NCBI RefSeq assembly: GCF_000024365.1
Contig: NC_013235.1
Coordinates: 3,782,001 to 3,846,000 of the forward strand
From: Nakamurella multipartita DSM 44233
Lineage (GTDB): Bacteria; Actinomycetota; Actinomycetes; Mycobacteriales; Nakamurellaceae
Reading direction: 5' to 3'
Length of the DNA stretch: 64,000 nucleotides
Part shown: positions 1 to 8,862 of the stretch, piece by piece
How the letters are laid out: each line of letters begins with the position of its first letter
How positions within the stretch are numbered: the first letter of the stretch is position 1
Program-made: the position numbers and the translations under genes
Notes under the pieces: model-generated
The model's input: only the letters and a program-made list of their open reading frames with translations
What the model was told of the DNA's origin: nothing
The model's database searches: none

Positions 1-1
1 C

Positions 2-832
2 GGCTACGACGAGATCGCCGAGGACGCGATCCGGTGCTGGGAGGCCGGGGCCGGCGCGATCCACGCCCACAACACCAGCTTCGACCTGCTGGGCGAGAAC
101 GCGTTCAAGGACTACATGCGCACGTGGGAGAAGGTGCTGGACAAGCACCCGGACATCACCTGGTATCCGACCACCTGCAACAACCTGCGGCTGATCGGCG
201 ACGAGCACGGGCTGGAGCACGTGGCCCTGCTCAACGAGCACGCGCACGCCGAGATCGCCTGCGTGGATACCGGTCTGACCCTGTTCGCGACCCACACCGA
301 CGACGAGGGGTACCTGGTCGGGCCCGAGTTCGGGTTCAACTACGCCCGGGTCGGCCGGCAGTGGCGGATGCTGCGCGAACGCAATGTGCCGATGGTCTAC
401 GGCGTCTACGAGCCCGGTCACCTGCGGCACGCGATGTACTACGTCAACCAGGGCATGTCCACGCCCGGCTCGATGTGGGACTTCTACCTGATCGGCGACT
501 ACGGCCTGACCGCCACCGAGCCGATCGGCACCAACGGCATGAAGCCGAGCCTGGAGAGCCTGTACTACTACCTGCACATGATCGAGGAGGCGAAAGTCAA
601 GCACCCCTGGTACATCTCGATCTGGGGCCAGGGCGCGCTGGACGACACGCACATCCTGCGCCGGGCGATCGAGCTGGGCGGGCACATCAAGACCGGCCTG
701 GAACTGTTCTACGACCCGGCCCGCAATCCGACCAACCTGGAGCTGCTGCAGCAGGCCCAGGAGATCGCCCGCGAGGTGGGCCGGCCGATCGCCACCCACG
801 AGCAGGCCCGCGCCCTGTACCAGCTCCGCTGA
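2..832 (+). CDS. Beta-keto acid cleavage enzyme (BKACE, former DUF849), 5' end missing
   Basis: The reading frame is already open at base 2, so the N-terminus lies outside the window. The visible 276 residues look like the BKACE family (3-keto-5-aminohexanoate cleavage-like). These zinc TIM-barrel enzymes condense a beta-keto acid with acetyl-CoA to give acetoacetate and a CoA ester. An early AGAGAIHAHN segment supplies the paired metal-binding histidines, and a late IKTGLE segment followed by a helix-rich tail (NLELLQQAQEIAREVGRP) matches the end of family members. The substrate cannot be told from sequence. The gene is convergent with the HIT gene, and a long palindrome lies between their stops. 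Confidence 0.8.
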   Translation, partial: GYDEIAEDAIRCWEAGAGAIHAHNTSFDLLGENAFKDYMRTWEKVLDKHPDITWYPTTCNNLRLIGDEHGLEHVALLNEHAHAEIACVDTGLTLFATHTDDEGYLVGPEFGFNYARVGRQWRMLRERNVPMVYGVYEPGHLRHAMYYVNQGMSTPGSMWDFYLIGDYGLTATEPIGTNGMKPSLESLYYYLHMIEEAKVKHPWYISIWGQGALDDTHILRRAIELGGHIKTGLELFYDPARNPTNLELLQQAQEIAREVGRPIATHEQARALYQLR

Positions 833-887
833 CCCCGGCCCCGCACACCACCCACCCGCGCCCCCACCCGCGCCCGCCTACCCCCGT

Positions 888-943
888 CGAGTGTGCAGAA
901 ACGGCCCTTATTCCCGGGAATAAGGGCCGTTTCTGCACACTCG
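888..943. repeat. 56-bp perfect palindrome between convergent genes (terminator-like)
   Basis: The sequence is a perfect inverted repeat centred at 915/916 (TTCCCGGGAA), with 28-base arms beginning CGAGTGTGCAGAAACGG. It lies between the stop of the BKACE gene and the stop of the HIT gene, where a bidirectional terminator is expected. There is no loop in the DNA palindrome; an RNA hairpin would need a few central bases unpaired. The outer 13 bases recur at 61627–61639, which suggests a dispersed element. Confidence 0.8.
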
Positions 944-972
944 GCGCCCTTGGGGGCGGGGGCGGGCGGGGT

Positions 973-1521
973 TTACCAGGCTGCGGCGAGCAGGCCCCGG
1001 GTGTCGGCCAGCAGCTGCGGCAGCACCTTGGTCTGCCCGATGACGGGCATGAAGTTGGCGTCGCCGCCCCACCGAGGCACCAGGTGCTGGTGCAGGTGCG
1101 GGGCGATGCCGGCCCCGCCGGCCGCGCCGGCGTTGATGCCGATGTTGAAGCCGTGCGGGGCGCTGACCGTCCGGATCACCGTGAGGGCGTGCCGGGTGAA
1201 CTCGCTGAACTCGGCCAGCTCGGCCGGATCCAGGTCGGTGTAGTCCGGGATGTGCCGGTAGGGCACCACCATCAGGTGGCCCGGGTTGTACGGGTACAGG
1301 TTCAGCACCGCGTACACCCGCTCGCCGCGGTCCACGATCAGCCCGTCCTCGTCGGACAGCGACGGGATGTGGCAGAACGGGCAGCCGGGGTCGGCCGGCT
1401 TGGGCGCCCCGGAACCGCCGCTGACGTAGGCCATCCGGTGCGGCGTCCACAGCCGGGCGAGCTGGTCGGGCACGCCGACACCGGCCTGCTCGACCAGCTC
1501 GGGCCCGCCGGTCTCAGCCAT
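973..1521 (-). CDS. HIT-family nucleotide phosphorylase/hydrolase (AP4A phosphorylase-like)
   Basis: A 182-residue histidine-triad protein. The triad HLHQHLVP lies near the C-terminus, and a CPFC zinc-type pair sits about 45 residues from the start. An [14 protein letters not shown] segment is typical of the branch that includes mycobacterial Rv2613c, an AP4A phosphorylase. That protein also follows thrS, so gene order supports the assignment. ATG at 1521 overlaps the end of thrS by eight bases, implying coupled translation. An upstream in-frame start at 1689 would add arginine-rich sequence that is only the shadow of thrS, so I rejected it. Likely substrates are dinucleoside polyphosphates, made as side products by aminoacyl-tRNA synthetases. 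Confidence 0.87.
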   Translation of the reverse strand: MAETGGPELVEQAGVGVPDQLARLWTPHRMAYVSGGSGAPKPADPGCPFCHIPSLSDEDGLIVDRGERVYAVLNLYPYNPGHLMVVPYRHIPDYTDLDPAELAEFSEFTRHALTVIRTVSAPHGFNIGINAGAAGGAGIAPHLHQHLVPRWGGDANFMPVIGQTKVLPQLLADTRGLLAAAW

Positions 1522-3613
1522 CCGCGCCGTCGGCCGGCGCGGCCGGGGCCGGCCGCAGCGCCTCGAATGCGGCGGCGGTCGGCGCGTCGTTGCGCCGCTG
1601 GCCGACCCAGTCCACGATGGCCTGCACCGCGGCCGCGGCCGGCACCCCGTTGATCTGGGTGCCGTCCCGGAACCGGAACGAGACCGCACCGGCGGCCACG
1701 TCCTTCTCCCCGGCCAGCAGCAGGAACGGGACCTTGGCGGTGGTGTGGGTGCGGATCTTCTTCTGCATCCGGTCGTCGGAATGGTCGGCTTCGGCCCGGA
1801 TCCCGCGGGCCACCAGCTGGTCGACCACGTCCTGCAGGTAATCGCCGAACGCGTCGGCGACCGGGATGCCGACCACCTGCACCGGCGAGAGCCAGGCCGG
1901 GAAGGCGCCCGCGTAGTGCTCGGTGAGCACGCCGAAGAACCGTTCCACCGAGCCGAACAGCGCCCGGTGGATCATCACCGGCCGCTGCTTGCTGCCGTCC
2001 GGCCCGGTGTATTCCAGCTCGAACCGCTCCGGCAGGTTGAAATCGAGCTGGATGGTGGACATCTGCCAGGTCCGGCCGAGCGCATCCCGGGCCTGCACCG
2101 AGATCTTGGGCCCGTAGAACGCGGCCCCGCCCGGGTCGTCGACCAGGTCCAGACCGGACTCCCGAGCGACCTCGGCGAGGGTCTCGGTAGCCACCGCCCA
2201 GTTCTCGTCGGTGCCGACGTACTTGTCCTCGTTGCGGGTGGACAGCTCCAGGTAGTAGTCGTCCAGCCCGTAGTCGGCCAGCAGCTCCAGCACGAACCGC
2301 AGCAGGCTGGTCAGCTCGTCGCGCATCTGCTCGCGGGTGCAGAAGATGTGCGCGTCGTCCTGGGTCATCCCCCGCACCCGGGTCAGACCGTGGATGACGC
2401 CGGACTTCTCGTACCGGTAGACGGCGCCGAACTCGAACATCCGCAGCGGCAGCTCCCGGTAGGAGCGCCCGCGCGAGCGGAAGATCAGGTCGTGCATCGG
2501 GCAGTTCATCGGCTTGAGGTAGTAGTCCTGGCCGGGCTTGCGGACCTCACCGTCCGGGCCGAGCTCGGCATCCAGGTGCATCGCCGGGAACATGCCGTCG
2601 GCGTACCAGTCCAGGTGCCCGGAGATCTCGTACAGCTTGGCCTTGGTGATGTGCGGGGTGTAGACGAACGAGTACCCGGCGGCGATGTGCTTGGCCCGCG
2701 AGTAGTCCTCGAGCTCCTTGCGGATGATGCCGCCCTTGGGGTGGAACACCGGTAGCCCCGAGCCGAGCTCGTCCGGGAACGAGAACAGGTCCAGCTCGAC
2801 GCCCAACTTGCGGTGGTCTCGGCGCTCGGCCTCGGCGTGCCACTGCTGGTAGGCCTCCAGCGCCTCCGCCGATTCCCAGGCGGTGCCGTAGATGCGCTGC
2901 AGCTGCGGGTTCTTCTCGCTGCCCCGCCAGTAGGCGGCGGCGCTGCGCAGCAGCTGGAAAGCCGGGATGGCCCGGGTGGTCGGCACGTGCGGACCGCGAC
3001 ACAGATCGCCCCACACCCGGTCCCCGGTGTGCGCGTGCAGGTTGTCGTAGATGGTCAGCTCGCCGGCGCCGACCTCGACCGCCTCGTCGGCCGAACCATC
3101 AACCGCGGCATCGGATTTCAGATCGATCAGCTCGAGCTTGTAGGGCTCGGCGGCCAGTTCGGCGCGGGCCGCCGCGGGCGAGTCGACCACCCGCCGGGCG
3201 AACCGCTGCCCGGACTTGATGATCTTGCGCATCCGCTTTTCCAGGTCGGCCAGATCGTCCGGGGTGAACGGCCGGTCGACGTCGAAGTCGTAGTAGAAGC
3301 CGTCCTTGATGGGCGGGCCGATGCCCAGCTTGGCGTCCGGGAACTTGTCCTGGACGGCCTGGGCCAGCACGTGGGCGGCCGAGTGCCGGATGACCGAGCG
3401 GCCGTCCTCGGTGTCGGCGCCAACCGGCTCGACGTCGACGTCCCCGTCGGGGCTCCAGGACAGGTCGCGCAGCCGGCCGTCGGCGTCCCGGACCACGACC
3501 ACCGCCTGCGGCCCGGAGCTGGGCAGGCCGGCCGCGCGGACCGCCGAGCCGGCAGTCGTGCCCGCCGGGACCCTCACGCTCGGGGCGGGTGGGGCGGTGG
3601 GTGCGCTGGACAC
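1514..3613 (-). CDS. thrS: Threonyl-tRNA synthetase
   Basis: The 699-residue cytoplasmic enzyme charges tRNA-Thr with threonine. Domain order fits ThrRS: an N-terminal TGS-like domain (about 10–65), an editing domain with HSAAH at 77–81, a class II catalytic core, and a C-terminal anticodon-binding domain. The core has motif 2 ([10 protein letters not shown], then the [15 protein letters not shown] loop), the zinc-binding Cys in MNCPMHD, and motif 3 ([13 protein letters not shown]). The N-terminus carries an alanine/proline-rich extension before the TGS domain. It leads a probable two-gene operon with the HIT gene, with which it overlaps. I see no convincing T-box leader in the 120 bases upstream. 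Confidence 0.98.
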   Translation of the reverse strand: MSSAPTAPPAPSVRVPAGTTAGSAVRAAGLPSSGPQAVVVVRDADGRLRDLSWSPDGDVDVEPVGADTEDGRSVIRHSAAHVLAQAVQDKFPDAKLGIGPPIKDGFYYDFDVDRPFTPDDLADLEKRMRKIIKSGQRFARRVVDSPAAARAELAAEPYKLELIDLKSDAAVDGSADEAVEVGAGELTIYDNLHAHTGDRVWGDLCRGPHVPTTRAIPAFQLLRSAAAYWRGSEKNPQLQRIYGTAWESAEALEAYQQWHAEAERRDHRKLGVELDLFSFPDELGSGLPVFHPKGGIIRKELEDYSRAKHIAAGYSFVYTPHITKAKLYEISGHLDWYADGMFPAMHLDAELGPDGEVRKPGQDYYLKPMNCPMHDLIFRSRGRSYRELPLRMFEFGAVYRYEKSGVIHGLTRVRGMTQDDAHIFCTREQMRDELTSLLRFVLELLADYGLDDYYLELSTRNEDKYVGTDENWAVATETLAEVARESGLDLVDDPGGAAFYGPKISVQARDALGRTWQMSTIQLDFNLPERFELEYTGPDGSKQRPVMIHRALFGSVERFFGVLTEHYAGAFPAWLSPVQVVGIPVADAFGDYLQDVVDQLVARGIRAEADHSDDRMQKKIRTHTTAKVPFLLLAGEKDVAAGAVSFRFRDGTQINGVPAAAAVQAIVDWVGQRRNDAPTAAAFEALRPAPAAPADGADG

Positions 3614-3735
3614 GGTGGCTCCTGGGTGGGGCTGACGGCCGAGGCCGGGATGAACACGGGCACCGCGATGCTAGCCCGCGGCGCCGCGGCCCCTCGCCCG
3701 GATATCCCGCGGGCCGGCCGGGATGGGGCCGGCGG

Positions 3736-5070
3736 CTACCGGCCCAGCGCCAGCGCGACCAGCCGCTGCCAGTCGATCGGCTCCGGCGAGACCGGCACCC
3801 CGGGCCGAACCCGCGGGATCCGCACCCGCAGGGCCTTGGGCCGGATCGAGCACCGGACCGGGGCGGGCACGGTCAGCGCCTCGCCGTCCACCCCCACCGG
3901 GATCTCCGCGACCGCCGGCGTCCCGTCCGAACGGTCGACGTCGATGACCACGTCGCCGTCACCGACGAGCGTGGTGACCGTGCGGTACTGCGACCGGCGC
4001 AGCAGGGCCGCGGCCTCGGCGGCACTGGCCACGTGCCCGGCGACCACGCCGAGCTCGCCCTGGTCGATCCGCTCCCGCCGGCCCAGGTCGCGCAGCCGGC
4101 CCGAACCGTAGGGGTTGTTGCTGACCAGCACGGCCTGCTGGTCGGTGATCGTCCGCGCGCCGGTCCGGACGGTCAGCCGGCTGCCCTGGGTGGGATCGAG
4201 CAGGTCCGGCAGCATGGCCAGGATGGTGCGGTTCTTGTTGTCGCGGTACTCGGGGCTCTGCACGATCTGCGCGTAGGCGCCGAAGGATGCGTTGTTGACG
4301 AACGGCCGGTCGGCGATCATGCCCAGGTCGACCTTGACCTCCTCGCCGTCGGTCAGCGCGGCCAGGCACGTCGACGGGTCGTCCCGGTCCAGGCCCAGGT
4401 CGAGCGCGAAGTGGTTGCGGGTGCCGGCACTGATCACCAGCAGCGGGACGTCATGCTCGGCGCAGATCCCGGCGACCAGCGCCTGGGTGCCGTCACCGCC
4501 GGCGACGCCGAGCAGGTCGGCGCCCCGGTCGACGGCGTCGCGCACGATCGCGGCGACGTCCACGTGACCCGGCCCCTCCAGCAGCACCACCTCGGCGCCC
4601 ATCGCCTGCGCCTTGCGCTGGAGGTCGAACTTGACGACCTTGCCACCGCCCGAGCGCGGGTTCATCACGATGAACGGCCGGCGCGGCGGCGGGGTGCGCA
4701 CGCTCGGCATCCACGGCGGGATCCGGGTGCGCAGGGCCGCGTGGGCGGCCGCGCCGCCGACGACCAGCAGGGCGATGGCGATGAGCGCGACGACAATCGC
4801 GTTCTGCCGGATGAAGACGACCAGCACGGCGACGACCGTGGCCATGGCCAGGAACATGCCCAGCCCGCGCAGCAGGCCGCGCCGGGCCAGGAACAGGTAC
4901 CCGCCGACGATCACCAGCAGCGAGCCGAGCAGCCCGATCACCAGCAGGGTCAGCCCGATCGCGCCCTCGGTGGCGATGAGCACGATCAGCGCGGCGATCC
5001 AGGCGGCGAAGGCCCCCCGGGCCTGCCACCGCTGGGCGGGGGTCGAACGGCTGGGCGAGTGGTCTGGCAT
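3736..5070 (-). CDS. Membrane-anchored diacylglycerol kinase-like lipid kinase
   Basis: A 444-residue protein with four hydrophobic segments in the first 110 residues, followed by a DAGK catalytic domain. The nucleotide-binding signatures are NPRSGGGK at 137–144 and GGDGT at 191–195. Family members phosphorylate diacylglycerol, sphingoid bases or related lipids; the substrate here is unknown. The fused membrane domain would hold the kinase at the inner face of the membrane. I chose ATG at 5070 because GGAGAACGA precedes it; in-frame starts further upstream would overlap the promoter of the divergent SulP gene. It is a single gene between thrS and that transporter. Confidence 0.88.
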   Translation of the reverse strand: MPDHSPSRSTPAQRWQARGAFAAWIAALIVLIATEGAIGLTLLVIGLLGSLLVIVGGYLFLARRGLLRGLGMFLAMATVVAVLVVFIRQNAIVVALIAIALLVVGGAAAHAALRTRIPPWMPSVRTPPPRRPFIVMNPRSGGGKVVKFDLQRKAQAMGAEVVLLEGPGHVDVAAIVRDAVDRGADLLGVAGGDGTQALVAGICAEHDVPLLVISAGTRNHFALDLGLDRDDPSTCLAALTDGEEVKVDLGMIADRPFVNNASFGAYAQIVQSPEYRDNKNRTILAMLPDLLDPTQGSRLTVRTGARTITDQQAVLVSNNPYGSGRLRDLGRRERIDQGELGVVAGHVASAAEAAALLRRSQYRTVTTLVGDGDVVIDVDRSDGTPAVAEIPVGVDGEALTVPAPVRCSIRPKALRVRIPRVRPGVPVSPEPIDWQRLVALALGR

Positions 5071-5284
5071 TCGTTCTCCGTCGAGGCGGTCAGGCGAGGG
5101 GACGAACCGCACCCCGCTGCCGGCATCGGCCGGCGTCCGGTTCGCGCCCGTCATCATGCTGCCTGCGGACACGGTCGCCGGCATCACCCGGCTCGAATGA
5201 CCGGTGCACGCCATCCGATCCGGATGATCCACGCCGCGCCACCCTGTGGCAGGCTGCCCGCGACCGTCGGGAATGGAGTGTGCC

Positions 5285-7012
5285 GTGGGCGCCGTCACTG
5301 CCATCGAACGCGCCGTCCCCGGCGTCGGGATGTTGCGCACCTACCGGCCGGCCTGGCTGGGCAAGGACGTCACCGCCGGCCTGGTGCTCACCGCGCTGCT
5401 GGTGCCGCAGGGCATGGCCTACGCCGAACTGGCTGGGCTGCCGCCGATCACCGGCCTATACACGACCGTGCTGTGCCTGCTCGGGTACGCGGCGTTCGGC
5501 CCGTCCAAGGTGCTGGTGCTCGGGCCCGATTCCTCGCTGGGGCCGATGATCGCGGCCACCGTCATCCCGCTGGTCACGGCCAACGGCGACCCCGGCAAGG
5601 CGGTGGCCTACGCCTCGATGCTGGCCCTGATGGTCGGCGCGATCACCATCGCCGCGGGCGCCTTCCGGCTCGGCTTCATCGCCGACCTGCTGTCCAAGCC
5701 GACGCAGGTCGGGTACATGAACGGCCTGGCCCTGACCATCGTCATCGGGCAGCTCCCCAAGCTGTTCGGCTTCTCGGTGGATGGGGACGGGCTGATCGAG
5801 GAGGCGACCGAGTTCGTCCGCGGGGTCGCCGATGGGCGGACCGTGCCGGCCGCGCTGGCCATCGGGGTGGGCTCGCTGGCGGTCATCCTGCTGCTCAACC
5901 GGTTCCTGCCGCGCATCCCCGGGGTGCTGGTCGCGGTGGTGCTGGCGATCGCCGCGGTGGCCGTGTTCGACCTGGCCGCGCGCGGGGTCAAGCTCGTCGG
6001 CACGCTGCCCGAAGGCTTCCCGCCGCTGACCATCCCGACGGTGCCGCTGACCGATCTGGGGCTGCTGTTCGCCGGGGCACTGGGCATCGCGCTGGTCTCG
6101 CTGACCGACACCATCTCCACGGCCAGCGCGTTCGCCGGCCGGCGCGGCGAGGACGTCAACGGCAACCGGGAGATGATCGGCATCGGCGCCGCCAACATCG
6201 CGGCCGGCCTGTTCCAGGGGTTCCCGGTGTCCACCAGCGGCTCGCGGACCGCGGTGGCCGAGCAGAACGGGGCCCGCTCGCAGGTCACCGGCCTGGTCGG
6301 CGCGGGGGCGGTGACGCTGATGCTGGTGTTCTTCCCCGGGCTGCTGCGCAACCTGCCGCAGCCCACCCTGGCCGCCATCGTCATCGCCGCGTCGATCTCA
6401 CTGGCCGACCTGCCGGCCCTGCGCCGGCTGTGGCGGCAGCGCAAGTCGGACTTCGCGCTGGCCATGGCCGCGTTCCTGGGGGTGGCACTGCTCGGCGTGC
6501 TGCCCGGCATCGCGATCGCCGTGGCCCTGTCGGTGCTCAACGTGTTCAGCCGGGTCTGGCGTCCCTACCGGACCATGCTGGGCAAGGTCGAGGACCTCAA
6601 GGGCTACCACGACATCCGGCGCTACCCCGCCGCGGATGCGCTGCCCGGGCTGGTGCTGTACCGGTTCGACGGGCCGCTCATCTTCGCCAACGCCAACACC
6701 TTCCGCGACGACCTGCGCCGGTTCGCCGAGGCGACTCCCCCGCCGCGGTGGATCGTGGTGACCGCCGAGCCGATCACCGACGTGGACACCACCGCCGCGG
6801 ACATGCTGGTCGAGCTGGACCTGTGGCTCAACGCGCGCGGGATCAACCTGGTGTTCGCCGAGATGAAGGACCCCGTGAAGACCAAGATCGAGCGCTACGA
6901 GCTGACCGACACGATCGACCCGAACCACTTCTTCCCGACGATCGGGTCGGCCGTGCGCGCGTACCGGGACATAACCGGCCTGGACTGGCCGGACCGCGAT
7001 CTGCCCGACTGA
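5285..7012 (+). CDS. SulP-family anion transporter with STAS domain
   Basis: A 575-residue inner-membrane transporter of the SulP (SLC26) family. About a dozen hydrophobic segments follow the family entry LVPQGMAYAELAGLPPITGLYT, with the conserved NREMIGIGAANI/FQGFPVSTSGSRT region in the middle. A STAS domain occupies roughly the last 130 residues (RFDGPLIFANANTFRDDL onward). Known relatives carry sulfate, bicarbonate or C4-dicarboxylates; the substrate cannot be fixed here. GTG at 5285 has GGAG six bases upstream; ATG codons at 5246 and 5273 are alternatives adding up to 13 residues. The next gene begins 28 bases after its stop. Confidence 0.92.
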   Translation: MGAVTAIERAVPGVGMLRTYRPAWLGKDVTAGLVLTALLVPQGMAYAELAGLPPITGLYTTVLCLLGYAAFGPSKVLVLGPDSSLGPMIAATVIPLVTANGDPGKAVAYASMLALMVGAITIAAGAFRLGFIADLLSKPTQVGYMNGLALTIVIGQLPKLFGFSVDGDGLIEEATEFVRGVADGRTVPAALAIGVGSLAVILLLNRFLPRIPGVLVAVVLAIAAVAVFDLAARGVKLVGTLPEGFPPLTIPTVPLTDLGLLFAGALGIALVSLTDTISTASAFAGRRGEDVNGNREMIGIGAANIAAGLFQGFPVSTSGSRTAVAEQNGARSQVTGLVGAGAVTLMLVFFPGLLRNLPQPTLAAIVIAASISLADLPALRRLWRQRKSDFALAMAAFLGVALLGVLPGIAIAVALSVLNVFSRVWRPYRTMLGKVEDLKGYHDIRRYPAADALPGLVLYRFDGPLIFANANTFRDDLRRFAEATPPPRWIVVTAEPITDVDTTAADMLVELDLWLNARGINLVFAEMKDPVKTKIERYELTDTIDPNHFFPTIGSAVRAYRDITGLDWPDRDLPD

Positions 7013-7040
7013 GCCCTTCCGGTCCGGCCACACTGGTCCG

Positions 7041-7856
7041 GTGAGCCTCGCCGACCCCGCCCCGACCGAGCCCGACTGGCCGGCCGGGTTGCCCCGCCCG
7101 GTGCGCGAGCGGGCCCTGCCGGGCGGGTTCATCGGCCGCACCGCGCAGGCCGAGCTGGCCGACGGCCGGACGGTGGTGATCAAGCGCTGCCCCTACCCGG
7201 CGGCCCAGGAGGCCGACGGGCTGCGGGCACTGGCGCAGGCCGGGGTTCCGGTGCCGGCGGTGCTGGGGGTCGGTGAACGGGTACTGGTGCTCGACCGGGT
7301 GCAGGGTGAGCCGGACTGGGCGGGCCTGGGCCGGGCGGTGGCCCGGATGCATCGCTGCACCGCCGACCGGTTCGGCTGGCCGATCGAGAACTTCCACGGC
7401 CGCTTCCCGCAGGACAACACGTGGACGACGCACTGGCCCACGTTCTACGTGCGGCACCGGGTGGCGCCGCAGCTGGCCCGCGCCGACCTGCCGGGGCAGC
7501 TGCGGGAGCGGATCGAGCGGGCCTGCGCCGGACCGTTGCCGGACTTGCTGCGACCGGATCCGCCCGCGTCGCTGACCCACGGCGACCTGTGGCCGGGCAA
7601 CATGATCGACGGCCGGTGGCTGGTCGACCCGGCCGTCAGCTACGCCGACCGCGAGCTGGATCTGGCCTACCTGAGCCTGTCCAGCGAGGTGCCGGCGGAG
7701 TTCACCGCCGCCTACCGGGCCGAGTACCCGCCCGACCCCGGCTTCGAGGAGCGCCGCCCGGCGTTGCTGCTGCACAAGCATCTGGTCAACGTGCGGCACT
7801 TCGGCGACCGCGCCCTGCCCCGGTTGTGGTCGCTGCTGGAGCACTACGACTGGTAG
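7041..7856 (+). CDS. Fructosamine kinase / aminoglycoside phosphotransferase-fold kinase
   Basis: A 271-residue kinase of the fructosamine-3-kinase type. A VVIK lysine strand is near residue 48, the catalytic-loop signature THGDLWPGN is near 185, and the metal-binding DPAVSYADRELDLA segment follows. These are characteristic of fructosamine/ketosamine kinases (PF03881) rather than antibiotic kinases. Family members phosphorylate ketosamines on glycated proteins or free amino sugars so that the adduct falls off. It starts with GTG 28 bases after the SulP stop and may be cotranscribed with it. A tandem 84-bp repeat follows its stop. Confidence 0.85.
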   Translation: MSLADPAPTEPDWPAGLPRPVRERALPGGFIGRTAQAELADGRTVVIKRCPYPAAQEADGLRALAQAGVPVPAVLGVGERVLVLDRVQGEPDWAGLGRAVARMHRCTADRFGWPIENFHGRFPQDNTWTTHWPTFYVRHRVAPQLARADLPGQLRERIERACAGPLPDLLRPDPPASLTHGDLWPGNMIDGRWLVDPAVSYADRELDLAYLSLSSEVPAEFTAAYRAEYPPDPGFEERRPALLLHKHLVNVRHFGDRALPRLWSLLEHYDW

Positions 7857-7910
7857 GCCCGGCCGGACGTGCGGCGGGGCCGGCGGTTGGCCGCGGTTCG
7901 GCAGGAAGGG

Positions 7911-8066
7911 GCGGTTCGCGGACGAAACCCGCGCGGAACCGGACAAACCGCCGGCCCCGGCGCGGGAAAGATCAGCGAACCCCGTCGGGCAAAGGCGGTT
8001 CGCGGACGAAACCCGCGCGGAACCGGACGATCCGCCCGCCCCGGCGCGGGAAAGATCAGCGAACCC
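7911..8066. repeat. Tandem 84-bp repeat (two copies)
   Basis: Two near-identical units spaced exactly 84 bases apart, starting at 7911 and 7995. Each holds GCGGTTCGCGGACGAAACCC and an 18-base core GGCGCGGGAAAGATCAGC (7959–7976 and 8043–8060). The core recurs in reverse orientation at about 20.2–20.4 kb with the same 84-base period, so this is a dispersed family. It sits between the convergent stops of the kinase and the SRPBCC gene. No coding function is supported. Confidence 0.85.
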
Positions 8067-8082
8067 GAGCGGGCGGCGGCGG

Positions 8083-8511
8083 TCAGTGGGCGGACAGGGC
8101 CCGGGTGATGCCGGAACGCACGGTGCGCTCCCCGAGCAGCGGGATCATCGCGCCGACCAGGTGGCCGAGCAGGCCCTTGGCGTGCCGCTCGAGCCGGACC
8201 TGGACCTCGGTGCCGGTGCCGGCCGGGGTGAGCCGGTAGTCCCACCGGGAGCCGGCCGCCCACAGGTTCGAGTCGGTCGTCACGGCGGTGATGGTGCCGG
8301 CCTGGGCGTCCCATTCGTAGCGTTCGCGTTCCCAGCCGAGCTTGTTGCCCTCGGTGACGTCGGCCCAGGTGTCACCGACCTCGTGCACGATCAGCGTCGA
8401 CTGGTCGACGTTGGGGAAGGCCTCCGCCCGCCCTGGACCGAAGTCGGTGAGGATCCGCAGCACGTCGGCCGGGGCGAGGTCGGTGGTCACGCTGGTGGTG
8501 ATGACAGGCAT
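8083..8511 (-). CDS. SRPBCC (START/Bet v 1-like) domain protein
   Basis: A 142-residue protein that fits the SRPBCC helix-grip fold of the polyketide cyclase/dehydrase and lipid-transport type. An N-terminal strand plus helix (SVTTDLAPADVLRILTDF) leads into alternating strands and a long C-terminal amphipathic helix. Such proteins bind small hydrophobic ligands in a cavity. No catalytic residues can be named, so no substrate is proposed. The start ATG is at 8511. The gene is followed at its 3' end by the 84-bp repeats and is transcribed away from the small basic protein gene at 8540–8722. Confidence 0.75.
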   Translation of the reverse strand: MPVITTSVTTDLAPADVLRILTDFGPGRAEAFPNVDQSTLIVHEVGDTWADVTEGNKLGWERERYEWDAQAGTITAVTTDSNLWAAGSRWDYRLTPAGTGTEVQVRLERHAKGLLGHLVGAMIPLLGERTVRSGITRALSAH

Positions 8512-8539
8512 GGTTCGACGGTACGGATACCGGCCGCGG

Positions 8540-8722
8540 TCAGCGACGCTTACGCCGCCGGCGGGTGGCGCCGCCGGTCATCATGTCGGTCCAGGCGTTC
8601 ATCATGCTGGTCTGCTCACGCTTGGCCGCGCGCTTGACCTCGTTGGTCGCCTTGCCGCGGGCGGTGTTGGCCACCCGGTTCGCCGCGCTCAGATAAGCGC
8701 TCATGAACGGATTCTTGGCCAT
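8540..8722 (-). CDS. Small basic protein of unknown function
   Basis: A 60-residue reading frame that begins MAKNPFMSAYLSAANRV and ends in a run of arginine and lysine (TRRRRKRR). GGAG lies eight bases upstream of the ATG, and codon use resembles neighbouring genes. The protein is strongly basic and predicted helical, with no signal peptide or membrane segment. It may bind nucleic acid, but that is only suggested by charge. It lies 28 bases upstream of the SRPBCC gene on the same strand and may be cotranscribed. Confidence 0.6.
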   Translation of the reverse strand: MAKNPFMSAYLSAANRVANTARGKATNEVKRAAKREQTSMMNAWTDMMTGGATRRRRKRR

Positions 8723-8862
8723 GCCGGTCTCCTGTCGTGTCGGTGGCGGCGGTCGACCGTCGGGTCGATCACCGTGGTGCCAACCCCGTCACCATCGTCG
8801 GGACCTCGGACTGGGAGTTCCCCAAGCCCGAGGTCCCGACGCAAACCGTGGTGTGCCGCAGG

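Noticed and set aside
3614-3735. T-box or other leader upstream of thrS
   Set aside because: The gap is about 120 bases with no T-box sequence and no clear leader peptide.
3589-7044. Very long open frames antisense or out of frame to the lipid kinase and transporter genes
   Set aside because: They arise from high-GC third-position bias; the translations are Arg/Pro/Gly-rich with no family resemblance, while the frames I kept show clear motifs.
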